64,000 bases of DNA from Prevotella sp. E15-22 (GCF_023204875.1 NZ_CP096247.1:2108001-2172000), one strand, 5' to 3'. Shown: positions 1-7,294, numbered from the stretch's first letter. A program made the numbers and translations. The notes: a model not told the origin generated them from the letters alone.

Positions 1-921
1 AAGTTAAAAGTTAAAAGTGAAAAGTTGCCTGCCATTGCCGTCTCTGGTCCTTTCGGAGCAGTGAAAGAACAGTGTAGTGGACTCTACGCCATGAAAATGG
101 CAGAGCGTGGTTTCGTAGCACTCGCTTTCGACCCTTCATATACGGGTGAGAGCAGCGGTGAACCGCGTCGTACAGCTTCGCCCGACATCAATACCGAGGA
201 CTTTATGGCTGCTGTCGATTTCCTGTCGAAGCAGGACAATGTGGATGCCGAACGTATTGGCATTATCGGTATCTGCGGTTGGGGTGGCATCGCACTGAAT
301 GCTGCCGCTACCGATACTCGCATCAAGGCTACCGTAGCCTCTACGATGTATGATATGACTCGTGTCAGTGGCAACGACTATAACGATGCTTTCGACAACG
401 AGCAGTGGCGTCATAGGAACCGCGAAAACCTTTCAAAGCAACGCCTCACCGACCCCAACGCGATGGCTGGAGGTGTGCTGGACACCGTTCCCCCACAAGC
501 GCCTAACTTCGTGCACGACTACTACGACTATTACAAGACCCCACGCGGCTACCACAAGCGCTCCGGCAACTCTAACGACGGCTGGCGCGTCATCGGTACA
601 CAGGCCTACGCCAACAGCCGTTTCCTCTACTACATCAACGAGATCCGCTCTGCTGTTCTCGTGATGCATGGTGCAGATGCCCATTCACGCTACTTTGGCG
701 AGGCTGCTTATCACTATATGGTGGATGGCAAAGCCGATGGTTATAAGTTTGTTGGCGAGCCAAATCCCAACCCCGAGAACAAACAACTGCTCATCATACC
801 AGATGCCTCTCACTGCGACCTCTACGATGGCGGCTACGAGGAAAAGGCAGGTCAGGGTCAACCCAAGAACATGATTCCGTGGGATAAGCTGGCAGAGTTT
901 TTCACCAAGAATTTGAAGTAA
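1..921 (+). CDS. alpha/beta hydrolase, dienelactone-hydrolase-like, 5' end missing
   Basis: The frame is open to the window edge, so the N-terminus is not seen; the first possible start inside is TTG at 25. The visible protein keeps the core of an alpha/beta hydrolase: PAIAVSGPFGAVKEQ near the start, the nucleophile elbow GICGWGG with Cys at the nucleophile position as in dienelactone hydrolases, an acidic residue in VMHGADAHSRY, and the catalytic His in PDASHCDLYDGG. Full-length relatives have a further strand region before this point, so about 60-80 residues are absent. The first 24 bases are a short AT-rich repeat translated as KLKVKSEK, which is unlikely to be original coding sequence. 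The substrate is unknown. Relatives often sit beside cupin and redox genes, and a cupin fragment lies 2 kb away. Confidence 0.75.
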   Translation, partial: KLKVKSEKLPAIAVSGPFGAVKEQCSGLYAMKMAERGFVALAFDPSYTGESSGEPRRTASPDINTEDFMAAVDFLSKQDNVDAERIGIIGICGWGGIALNAAATDTRIKATVASTMYDMTRVSGNDYNDAFDNEQWRHRNRENLSKQRLTDPNAMAGGVLDTVPPQAPNFVHDYYDYYKTPRGYHKRSGNSNDGWRVIGTQAYANSRFLYYINEIRSAVLVMHGADAHSRYFGEAAYHYMVDGKADGYKFVGEPNPNPENKQLLIIPDASHCDLYDGGYEEKAGQGQPKNMIPWDKLAEFFTKNLK

Positions 922-999
922 TATGAGAAGATAACGGACCGGGGGGACATGTCAGTGTCTCAAGATTTTATCCAATCTAAAGGATATCGTGTGAAGCGT

Positions 1000-1038
1000 A
1001 AAGGGCTTTCGTACAAGGATGTGCGAAGGCCCTTTTTT
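1000..1038 (+). terminator. intrinsic terminator after the hydrolase
   Basis: A 15-bp stem with two G-T pairs (AAGGGCTTTCGTACA paired with TGTGCGAAGGCCCTT) and an AGGA loop is followed by a run of six T. It lies 80 bases after the hydrolase stop codon and points the same way. Confidence 0.85.
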
Positions 1039-1130
1039 GTTTTCAAAGATGGGGTGGCATAGCTACAAAAAAATAATTTGAAAAATTTTATCGCGGTGGC
1101 GGTCTAAAAAATCACAGAAAGGGGAATTGG

Positions 1131-1241
1131 CTAATGCCAATTCAGGGCACAGGACTGCACGCAGAGGGTGCCGGCGATGGTGGTGATGATGGTGGCGATG
1201 ATCTGGAGCAGCTGCTTCCAGGATGAAGGGGATAGTTTCAT
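1131..1241 (-). CDS. smalltalk-type small hydrophobic protein, 36 aa
   Basis: The minus strand encodes a 36-residue peptide starting MKLSPSSWKQLLQIIATI and ending in SCALNWH. It has a short polar N-terminus with a Trp, one hydrophobic helix (about residues 10-28) and a Cys near the C-terminus. This matches the smalltalk protein family, very short Bacteroidales proteins of unknown role found beside VapE, DUF4248 and HU-like genes in mobile or prophage-like cassettes. A VapE tail and a small HTH gene lie just upstream on the same strand, which supports the call. The start has the A-rich, Shine-Dalgarno-free context usual in this phylum. Function is not known. Confidence 0.7.
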   Translation of the reverse strand: MKLSPSSWKQLLQIIATIITTIAGTLCVQSCALNWH

Positions 1242-1312
1242 TTTTAAAAAGGATTTTTTAGTTAAACATATTATTTTTTTATTATCCGGATAGTCTCTTT
1301 GACTTGTTCGGG

Positions 1313-1440
1313 TTATCTCAACGGGGCGTTGAGATTATTCGAACAATTTGTTCGGGTTATCTCGATACCCCCTAAGGGGTTATCTCGATCGTTCGTTCGA
1401 GTTATCTGAACGAGGCGTTCGAATTATCTCGATGGGGCGA
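1313..1440. repeat. array of six palindromic units, 22-bp period
   Basis: TTAT recurs at 1313, 1335, 1357, 1380, 1402 and 1424 (steps of 22, 22, 23, 22 and 22). Each unit is a 5-bp spacer (RTTAT) followed by a roughly 17-bp imperfect palindrome, for example CTCAACGGGGCGTTGAG and TCGAACAATTTGTTCGG. Arm sequences differ between units but arms within most units still pair, so the palindrome rather than the sequence is conserved. No reading frame explains it. The spacing and arrangement resemble the array upstream of lysS at 40982-41130. Confidence 0.8.
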
Positions 1441-1560
1441 AACCTGAGTCCCTTGTGGGGCTTGATTTCGTTTGCAAAGGTACTACATTTGGAAAGGGTC
1501 TTGTCCCTTTCTGTCCGCTTTACAAACCTAAATCTTTAAATTATTTATTAATATTTTCTT

Positions 1561-1588
1561 CTACGTTTCTTCGGCGCGAAGAAAGTAG
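1561..1588. repeat. inverted repeat with 11-bp arms
   Basis: CTACGTTTCTTC and GAAGAAAGTAG flank the 5-base centre GGCGC, giving a near-perfect hairpin with one bulged base. It sits in the non-coding stretch between the smalltalk gene and the broken HTH gene. No function can be assigned. Confidence 0.6.
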
Positions 1589-1637
1589 CAAAGAAGCATT
1601 CCCCCATCCAAGGCCTTCCCCCAAGGGAAGGATGCAA

Positions 1638-1668
1638 ACGGGAGTCGCGGACGACCGACGACTCCCGT
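1638..1668. repeat. 10-bp-stem hairpin
   Basis: ACGGGAGTCG pairs perfectly with CGACTCCCGT across an 11-base loop. Two bases later there is a run of five T on the plus strand, so it could act as a plus-strand terminator, but no plus-strand gene precedes it. Confidence 0.55.
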
Positions 1669-1685
1669 GCCTTTTTGGTATCGCG

Positions 1686-1805
1686 GGACACGCGATATTC
1701 TTTCCTACATCCCTGCTCTCGCCATCCCTTGGAAAGGGACTCACAGGACACGCGATATTCTTTCCTACATCCCTGCTTGCGCCGTCCCTTGGAAAGGGAC
1801 TCACA
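1686..1805. repeat. tandem repeat, two copies of 60 bp
   Basis: The 60-bp unit beginning GGACACGCGATATTCTTTCC occurs twice in a row (1686-1745 and 1746-1805) with only a few differences (for example CTCTCGCCATC against CTTGCGCCGTC). It contains the small palindrome CCCTTGGAAAGGG. It falls in the 3' extension of the broken HTH reading frame, where it would encode a repeated VSPFPRDG-type segment. Confidence 0.85.
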
Positions 1806-2100
1806 GGTCCGCGATGAATCGTTTTTATCGGCTGGCGCGGTGGGTAATCCGTTAAATCCGATAGATCCGTGGTCGTTTTGTTAGATAGAGTCGCTGTGTT
1901 ATCGGGGATGTCGATGCAGTAGTCCTCAGAGATGTAGTGGACGGCGGGAGGGGGAAGTTTACGGGCGAAGGGACTGACGCCCATGGCCGTGAGGATGGGA
2001 CGACGGGTGGCGAGGTAACGGCGGAAGGTGCGGGGGGGAGACCCCGGCTAGCTTGGCTAGCTCACTTTTGTACATTGCTTTCATTTTTCTTTTTATTTTT

Positions 2101-2171
2101 GAACACGGATTACTCGGATTGTACGGATTATTATTTTCAGTTTATCCGTTTCATCTGTTAGATCCGTGTTC
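2101..2171. repeat. ACGGAT-type inverted repeat
   Basis: GAACACGGAT (2101-2110) and ATCCGTGTTC (2162-2171) form perfect 10-bp arms. Several further ACGGATT or ATCCGTT words lie between and around them, including near 1848-1872 and 2191-2205. This looks like a degenerate intergenic repeat family. The stretch from 2085 to 2305 holds no gene. Confidence 0.6.
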
Positions 2172-2305
2172 GTTTATTAATTGACCACGGATGGTTCGGA
2201 TTAAACTGATTCTTTCAAATGTATAAATACATTTGTGTAATGAGTGTAATGAGAAATGGGAAATTGCGTTATGGAAATGCATTTGGATGGAGGTGAATAT
2301 ATTTC

Positions 2306-2842
2306 TTAGAAGGGAAGGTCTAATTCTTCGCTACATTCGTTACACTGGTCGGAGGCGGAGAGCATGTCGGAGATGACGCGCTGCGACTCGTTGGTGTCCA
2401 TCTCGAAGAGCTTGTAGTAGCAGCCCTTGCTGTTGCGCTCGGAGTGGAAACCGATGGCTTTCATGACCAGGGAGACGCGACGCGAGGTGATGGGCTGACG
2501 ACCGTAGGAGATCATCTGGGCGATGGTGGCTGCGTTGAGGCGCTTGAAGGGCTCGCCGGGCTTGGGCTGGCGGAAGCGACAGCGGATCAGCTGTTCTTCG
2601 TCGGACACAATGCGGAAATACTCGTTCTGCTGCTTCATGCGCTCTTCTTCATGCTTGTTGAACCAGTAGCTGAAGCCGTCGTAATACTCGTCGCGCAACT
2701 GGGCATAGAGCTGCTCGTAGTCGAGGTCCCAGGCGCGGGGGTTGTCGATGTTGTTCACGCGGAAACAGAGCCAGCGACGGTTGCCGGTGTCGTCGGTGAG
2801 GAAGCGCTCCTGGTTGCCGGTGGCGCAGAGCGAGGCCAGGCA
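2306..2842 (-). pseudogene. C-terminal fragment of a VapE/VirE-type protein (DUF3874 region)
   Basis: The minus-strand frame reads CLASLCATGNQERFLTDDTG, then NRRWLCFRVNNIDNPRAWD, and continues for 150 residues to EELDLPF. The segment ending in GNRRWL is typical of the ATPase-to-C-terminal junction of virulence-associated protein E (primase or helicase-like) in Bacteroidales, and the rest matches the position of DUF3874. The N-terminal primase and most of the P-loop ATPase domain are missing. Immediately upstream, near 2842, the DNA changes without a gap into a cupin gene read in another frame, which marks a deletion or recombination breakpoint. The fragment is probably not functional. Confidence 0.75.
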
Positions 2843-3240
2843 TTGATGACACCCGGCTCAAACACGACATAGTGAAGACCTGGAGCACCCGCTACGTTTT
2901 GAGCATCCAAAGTATTCGCCAGACGAATCGGACCGTTGAAAGTCGGCAGCGTCATTGTCGTGTCTGGGGCAGTGAACATCAGACTGTCAATAGCCCGCTG
3001 ATGTGCATACTCCACCATATCCAATCCATTGTAGTACTCGTCCGAAACAGAATTGTCGCTGTCATCAGATGCCTCTGTGAGTTTCCAAGTCGAATCGTAG
3101 ATTACCACCTGCGAAAACCAATTGTCTTTTGTGGCACCATGCCAGTGGCGTACCCCTGCGGGAATCTGCAGCACATCGCCCCGACGCAGAATCTGTGCGG
3201 GTTTGCCATCCTCCTGATAAAGTCCCACGCCAGCCACCCG
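2843..3240 (-). pseudogene. cupin-domain protein fragment, truncated at both ends
   Basis: The frame reads VAGVGLYQEDGKPAQILRRG, DVLQIPAGVRHWHGATKDNW, then a carboxymuconolactone-decarboxylase-like linker, and then LHYVVFEPGVINAW, where it breaks. The first part is the C-terminal half of a cupin barrel with metal-ligand-type His residues in RHWHG. The last part is the start of a second cupin whose HSH-type motif should follow but is replaced by the VapE fragment. Upstream, an in-frame TAG at about 3241 and a shift into the frame encoding VMRDGIEETV indicate a second lesion, so the N-terminal cupin half is also broken. Such two-cupin proteins usually accompany hydrolases like the one at 1-921. 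Confidence 0.65.
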
Positions 3241-3404
3241 CTACCGTTTCTTCTATCCCATCACGCATAACGGGAAGAACATTATGCTCATAGCAGAATA
3301 TGAAATGAGATGACATGGGAGGTCAGGGGTGCTACTACTATCCTTGCAGTACAATAAAAGCAGTAGGTTTTCCGTTTATATTTATGGATATAACTTAAAA
3401 TATA

Positions 3405-4040
3405 ATGAAGAGAAACGTTATCATATTAGCAATGCTTGCAATGCCGTTGATTGGCAATGCACAACGAGAAGTAGGTAGTTGGACACTGACGCCAAAAGTT
3501 GGTATCAACATCGCCAAGTTGACAGATCCGGACATCTATGTCGGCATTGACGGGGAGAAAATGGAATACACCAGCAAGGCTGGGCTTGTGGCTGGTGCAG
3601 AATTAGAGTATCAGCTGCGCGAAAGGTTCAGCCTGTCGGGTGGACTCCTTTATTCCAACCAGGGAACGAAGATGAAAGACAATTCACAATTCCATAACTC
3701 TTCATCCACGCTGCATTACCTTAATATCCCCTTGACGGCAAACTTCTACATCACTCCCGACTTTGCCTTTCACTTGGGCTTACAGCCAGGCTTTGCACTG
3801 AAGAAGCACATCCATGAGGAAATGCTTGATGAACATGGCAACTGGACTGTGACATCGAGCGATGACACCTGGTTCAAGACCTTTGACCTCAGCATCCCTA
3901 TTGGCCTGTCGTACACGATAGGTGCCATACGGATAGATGTCCGCTATAACCTCGGCCTGACGAACGCTACAAAAATTGATGCAGTCAAGATTCACAACAG
4001 GGTCGTTCAGTTGACCGTTGGGTACAGATTTGAGCTATAA
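3405..4040 (+). CDS. outer-membrane beta-barrel (porin-family) protein
   Basis: A 211-residue protein with an N-terminal signal peptide (MKRNVIILAMLAMPLIGNAQ, cleavage after NAQ). It is followed by alternating amphipathic strands and glycine/aromatic turns such as LTPKVGINIAKL, FSLSGGLLYSNQG, HLGLQPGFAL and IRIDVRYNLGLTNA, and it ends in an aromatic-rich strand (VVQLTVGYRFEL), the usual barrel C-terminus. Size and pattern fit the OmpW/PorT-like outer-membrane beta-barrel family of Bacteroidetes. The start ATG follows an AT-rich leader without a Shine-Dalgarno site. The following small exported ORF starts 17 bases after its stop. The role is unknown. Confidence 0.8.
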   Translation: MKRNVIILAMLAMPLIGNAQREVGSWTLTPKVGINIAKLTDPDIYVGIDGEKMEYTSKAGLVAGAELEYQLRERFSLSGGLLYSNQGTKMKDNSQFHNSSSTLHYLNIPLTANFYITPDFAFHLGLQPGFALKKHIHEEMLDEHGNWTVTSSDDTWFKTFDLSIPIGLSYTIGAIRIDVRYNLGLTNATKIDAVKIHNRVVQLTVGYRFEL

Positions 4041-4057
4041 CAAGGAATAGCCAAGAT

Positions 4058-4180
4058 ATGAAGAAAACCATCATCACCTTCCTACTAGCTCTTGTATTTC
4101 CAATTACTGCATCGGCACAACTTGAAAGCGTGAAGGAGTACCGAAGACATAAGAAATGTGGTGGTTATAAAAAAGTCTAA
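4058..4180 (+). CDS. short exported peptide or truncated secreted protein, 40 aa
   Basis: ATG at 4058 opens a frame encoding a clear signal peptide (MKKTIITFLLALVFPITASA, then QLES) followed by only about 20 residues (SVKEYRRHKKCGGYKKV) before TAA at 4178-4180. It lies 17 bases after the barrel gene, as if co-transcribed. A signal peptide with almost no mature domain suggests the 5' stump of a secreted protein cut by a deletion, but a real small exported basic peptide cannot be excluded. Confidence 0.5.
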   Translation: MKKTIITFLLALVFPITASAQLESVKEYRRHKKCGGYKKV

Positions 4181-4253
4181 ATTGAAGTGTCTACAAATGA
4201 CCTTTGGAATAATAAATGTTGTGCAACACGCGTTTTTAATTAAAAAAGGAACG

Positions 4254-5135
4254 ATGAAATATTCTCTTGTCATTATCTTCGTAACGTCACTGCTGGCTGC
4301 CTGTTCCAACAATGACGAAATCACTGTGACCCCTGACCATCCTCACACGTACCTCAATACAGGAAAACTACTCTCAATGGACGGCGGTAACGAGCACCTC
4401 GCATTTTCCTACGACTCAGAGGGAAGGGTCGCCTTTGCAGAACGAGTTGATTCCGGGTTGTTCCTTGTGAAGCAGCAAGCCGATTACCTCTACGACAATG
4501 ATTGCATTTACGTCACGTTCCGGGAGTTCGCCCAACTACCAAACGGTGAGCACGATTCCAACTATACACGCGATTTCTGCCATTACGACACTCTCTTTCT
4601 TGCCAATGGAAGGGTAGACAGCTTGGCTGGTCATAGACCGTCATCAAGACATGTGCAAGCGAACCGATTCTTTTTCAAGTTCCACTACAACGAGCAGGGA
4701 CAACTCATCTCCATAAGGAACGACAACTTCAATTATATTTATCAGGACAAAATAAATGAAACGCCTTGGTACACGGAACTATACACGCTGGAATGGCAGG
4801 ACGGGAACATCACGAGACGAACCTGCACCATTCCACAGCAAAAGAAGACGATGATATGGAACTATTGCTATTCTGAATTGGTTGGCACAATGCCAGGCAG
4901 CGACCCCAGAGACATCTTATTCGACCTCATGCCGCTCTTCTCTACTGGTTTCTTTGGTTTCGAACCGTACAACTTGCTATTAAGCATAGAATCTGACGAG
5001 ATTAAAGAGCAGATAGGCTACTTGCTTGACGAGCAGCAAATGGTCTTTCATGTGAAATCTACAGTTAACTTATCTGATGGATTACCACAACTATATGACT
5101 ATCAAATCAAGTGGCAGAGTTCGTCCGTTCATTAG
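4254..5135 (+). CDS. lipoprotein of unknown function, DUF4595-like repeats
   Basis: The start at 4254 is chosen over 4158 because it gives a good lipoprotein signal (MKYSLVIIFVTSLLAACSNN, lipobox LLAAC) and follows AAAAAAGGAACG. The mature 270 residues contain segments of the type FSYDSEGRV, FHYNEQGQLISIRND and LEWQDGNITRRT, resembling the YD-like strands of DUF4595 surface lipoproteins in Bacteroidales. It is predicted to be anchored in the outer membrane. It follows the barrel gene and the small exported peptide on the same strand. No enzymatic motif is visible. Confidence 0.7.
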   Translation: MKYSLVIIFVTSLLAACSNNDEITVTPDHPHTYLNTGKLLSMDGGNEHLAFSYDSEGRVAFAERVDSGLFLVKQQADYLYDNDCIYVTFREFAQLPNGEHDSNYTRDFCHYDTLFLANGRVDSLAGHRPSSRHVQANRFFFKFHYNEQGQLISIRNDNFNYIYQDKINETPWYTELYTLEWQDGNITRRTCTIPQQKKTMIWNYCYSELVGTMPGSDPRDILFDLMPLFSTGFFGFEPYNLLLSIESDEIKEQIGYLLDEQQMVFHVKSTVNLSDGLPQLYDYQIKWQSSSVH

Positions 5136-5206
5136 GCATAAATTTTAATTGCGGGATATGAGATGAGATGGGAAGACATAGGTTAGTAATATTAGAAATG
5201 ACATTT

Positions 5207-5395
5207 ATGAAACATTGGGGAACTATATTAAATTTCGTGCACTTTGCATTTATCTGTTTGATTATATGCGTAGCAGTGTGGATGTTGAGTGGTGACATTC
5301 AGAATTGGATGAAACTTGTCATTTATGCCATAACATTTGCAATACTTTTCCCTCTTATCCGTTACATAAAAAAGAATAAGAGTGAAAAGACGTGA
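5207..5395 (+). CDS. small two-helix membrane protein, 62 aa
   Basis: The protein MKHWGTILNFVHFAFICLII... has two hydrophobic stretches (about residues 7-27 and 35-53) and a basic C-terminus (RYIKKNKSEKT). ATG 5207 is preferred over earlier in-frame starts because it begins just before the first helix. Its 3' end overlaps the next, broken reading frame by 14 bases. Function unknown. Confidence 0.5.
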   Translation: MKHWGTILNFVHFAFICLIICVAVWMLSGDIQNWMKLVIYAITFAILFPLIRYIKKNKSEKT

Positions 5396-5603
5396 GGTGT
5401 TATTCTTAGTGCTCATGGTCTGTGCATTACAAGCCAATGCGCAGACAGAGCAGGACGACAAGGGAATCTTGTCGGGGAATGATGCTGCCCTACAGACTAT
5501 GGGATTTGTCAACCACCTGATGATAGACTCGGCGAAGTATGCCATTGATGCAATGAAGCCGAACTTACTGCCGACACCTACGGAAAGTTCCGGACTTTCT
5601 TAC
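5382..5603 (+). pseudogene. 5' stump of an exported protein cut by an integrase remnant
   Basis: A GTG start at 5382 gives a signal peptide (MKRREVLFLVLMVCALQANA, then Q) and about 50 residues of mature protein (TEQDDKGILSGNDAALQTMG onward). From about 5604 the DNA matches, base for base over long runs, the antisense of the integrase gene at 17382-18845, so the frame beyond this point is not native. The break joins a host gene to the remnant of an integrative element. Confidence 0.6.
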
Positions 5604-5867
5604 CTGAATATAGTCCACAATTTCCTTGACCGTCCAGTCTTGTGTGTCAATCCTATTCAGAGTGTTGTAGTACTGATCAATCAATTTTGAGGTTTGTTGA
5701 ATAACGAAAGGGTCAAGAATATCCTTTTTGTTCCGACTCAGCCCCTTATCGTTAACCATCCATGATGTTCTCAGATAAGAGACTTTACGATTGTGGGCAA
5801 AACGTATGTACACGACATACATACCATCTTTCCTTTTTGATTTTACAGTAGCTTTTAATGTTGCCAT
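5604..5867 (-). pseudogene. N-terminal remnant of a tyrosine recombinase (element 3)
   Basis: The first 88 residues (MATLKATVKSKRKDGMYVVY through KEIVDYIQ) match the N-terminus of the intact integrase at 17382-18845 with only three substitutions (Y to F, H to D, I to V). The match stops abruptly at about 5604, and the core-binding and catalytic domains are gone. Sequence upstream of its start, as far as the ppdK-like tail at 6282, is also similar to that upstream of the intact copy and has nearly the same length (about 415 bases in both). The fragment cannot be active. Confidence 0.9.
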
Positions 5868-5972
5868 ATCAAATGTATATTATATGATTATACGCAATAG
5901 TGCGCATTCATATAATATAATTCAGGTTTCATAAGGCTCGCTCAAATCTAGGTAAATTTTACTATAGACCGA

Positions 5973-6127
5973 CCTATTGACACACGGAAAAGTGTTTGCA
6001 CAATGGTATGTACATTATGCATATAAAGCAAAAAAATCAGCCGCAATAACCGCACTCAAATTTTTGGTAAACAGGCTCGTTTTTTGGTAAACAAATTTGA
6101 AGCAGAACTACCTATTGGCACACGGAA
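5973..6127. repeat. arm-type direct repeats at the integrase end of element 3
   Basis: Two copies of CCTATTGRCACACGGAA (5973-5989 and 6111-6127) flank two copies of TTTTTGGTAAACA (6061-6073 and 6081-6093). The same set, in the same order and nearly the same spacing, lies beside the intact integrase at 18951-19105. Conserved paired repeats between an integrase gene and its attachment core are what arm-type binding sites look like. Their role here is inferred, not shown. Confidence 0.6.
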
Positions 6128-6218
6128 TGGCATTTCTCAAAAATATAATTAATTGTATATCAGTCATTTGTAATTTTAAAAATGTTTCCAGAAAAAACAC
6201 GCTTTGGGGGAGACGCAA

Positions 6219-6260
6219 AAAAAAACGCAAGTACTTTGTTATCAAGCACTTGCGTTTTTA
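6219..6260 (-). terminator. terminator after ppdK-like tail 1
   Basis: AAAAACGCAAGT(A)CTT and AAG(C)ACTTGCGTTTTT form a long stem. On the minus strand it follows the ppdK-like stop codon at 6282 by about 20 bases and ends in a T run. The stem at 19196-19236 after the real ppdK is clearly related. Confidence 0.8.
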
Positions 6261-6281
6261 AGTATCTCAAAAATAAGAAAT

Positions 6282-6345
6282 TTATTCACATTCTACGGCA
6301 GCCTGCGCGGCGGCTAACGAGAGCTGATTATCAGCACGTTACGGC
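6282..6345 (-). other. attachment site copy 1: ppdK 3' tail plus 13-bp core
   Basis: The minus strand reads LAAAQAAVECE then stop at 6282, matching the ppdK C-terminus (LAAAQGALECE) with two changes. The core CCTGCGCGGCGGC (6302-6314) is identical to that in ppdK at 19278-19290. To the right of the core the sequence changes to TAACGAGAGCTGATTATCA, shared with copy 2 but not with ppdK, so the crossover lies in or beside the core. Confidence 0.75.
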
Positions 6346-6930
6346 AAATTGGGGAAACATTTGGGAAACATTATGAGCATGTACTGCACATTCTGCACCC
6401 GATTTCCTCAAAATATCCGACCATTTTTGCCACTTCGACTACTTTTCGATATTTTAATTGTTAAACACTATTGTTAGAACACAGATTGCATTACGACTTT
6501 TCAGCACGTTCTGCAAATTTTGCTTGCAAAATTAATAATTTCTCATGACATTACGTTTGTTTTGCACGTTTTTCTTGCAGAACGTGTCTGTTTTTAATAT
6601 AAATTAAGGCAATAACCACATCCATTTACCAATTTCTTGTTTCGATTAAAAGAAAAATGGATGGAATTCAATGCCATAAGTTTAGGTTTAAGTTTAGATG
6701 TTCTTATATATATAATAAGTTGTAGTAAACCCAAATCAGAAGATTGAAGGTTTAATGTTTAAGTTTAGAGAGGCATGTATATATACATGGGTAAACGTAA
6801 ACCTAAACTTTGCAGAATGAAACGACTTGATGTTTCCCCAAAAATCACATTTTTCTTTTTACTGAAGATGAACCGATTTATTCTCTCCCCTTCTCATTCC
6901 ACTTTCCTTTTAACTGAAAAAACTGATCTC
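6315..6930. repeat. conserved left end of element 2 (non-coding, long inverted repeats)
   Basis: This 600-bp stretch has no gene and matches 9990-10670 in blocks. It holds CACGTTCTGCAA (6505-6516) with its inverse TTGCAGAACGTG (6575-6586), and AAGTTTAGGTTTAAGTTTA (6678-6696) with its near-perfect inverse at 6792-6810. Between the latter lie the small palindrome CATGTATATATACATG and more GTTTA words. Conservation between two elements with different cargo suggests a role in integration, excision or replication. Confidence 0.65.
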
Positions 6931-7025
6931 TTAAATCTCCCATTTCTACTTTCGTGAGACGATGAAATTAGGTTGCAATGGTAACTATTGTGCCTTCATC
7001 TACCCAAGGTAATCCGATTATATGA

Positions 7026-7247
7026 CTCAAAATCTCCACTATTCGGTTTGTACTTGGTACCATAACCTTCATCGAGCACTTCACTGCCGAAGAAATTGCC
7101 CGCCTGCTGAAGCGCGAAGACCTATCGATTACGGATGTAGCCTATCAGCTGGATTTCAACACCACCAATTACTTCACCCGCTACGTGAAGCGCGTTCTTG
7201 GCATGACTCCCAGCCAGTATAAGGCAAAGTTTAGCGTAAAAAAATAG
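7026..7247 (+). pseudogene. C-terminal remnant of an AraC-family regulator
   Basis: In the frame ending at TAG 7245-7247 the DNA encodes HFTAEEIARLLKREDLSIT, then DVAYQLDFNTTNYFTRYVKR and VLGMTPSQYKAKFSVKK. This is the second helix-turn-helix of an AraC/XylS DNA-binding domain with its typical GMTPSQYK end. The frame is closed by a stop at 7023 and no start or sensor domain is present. It lies just upstream of a short-chain dehydrogenase gene and a direct-repeat operator, so it is probably the remains of that gene's former regulator. Confidence 0.75.
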
Positions 7248-7261
7248 GGAAAATCACCCCA

Positions 7262-7294
7262 TCAGTAATTTGTATACACCTTTCAGTAATTTGT
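7262..7294 (+). promoter_or_regulatory. direct-repeat operator upstream of the dehydrogenase
   Basis: TCAGTAATTTGT occurs at 7262-7273 and again at 7283-7294, a spacing of 21 bases or two helical turns. This is the geometry of AraC-family half-sites. The pair sits about 30 bases before a -7-like TACCTTCG (7321-7328) and 80-115 bases before the dehydrogenase start. Activator binding is inferred. Confidence 0.6.

Larger units (their letters stand above)
1541..2084 (-). pseudogene. small HTH protein (DUF4248-like) broken by a C7 frameshift
   Basis: From the start at 2084 (or 2075) the minus strand reads MKAMYKSELAKLAGVSP, a helix-turn-helix start. The frame is lost at a run of seven C (about 2031-2038). 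One C fewer would continue as RTFRRYLATRRPILTAMGVSPFARKLPPPAV and reach SEDYCIDIPDN, the expected end of such proteins. The open frame after that point runs on through repeat DNA to a stop at 1541 and is unlikely to be genuine protein. The architecture resembles the small DUF4248-type proteins found next to VapE and smalltalk genes in Bacteroidales. The frameshift may be a real mutation, a phase-variable tract or a sequencing error in the homopolymer. Confidence 0.55.

Noticed and set aside
2444..2872. 142-aa plus-strand ORF opposite the VapE fragment
   Set aside because: It is the antisense of a clearly recognisable VapE reading frame and encodes a low-complexity Val/Ala/Gly/Glu sequence without domain features.
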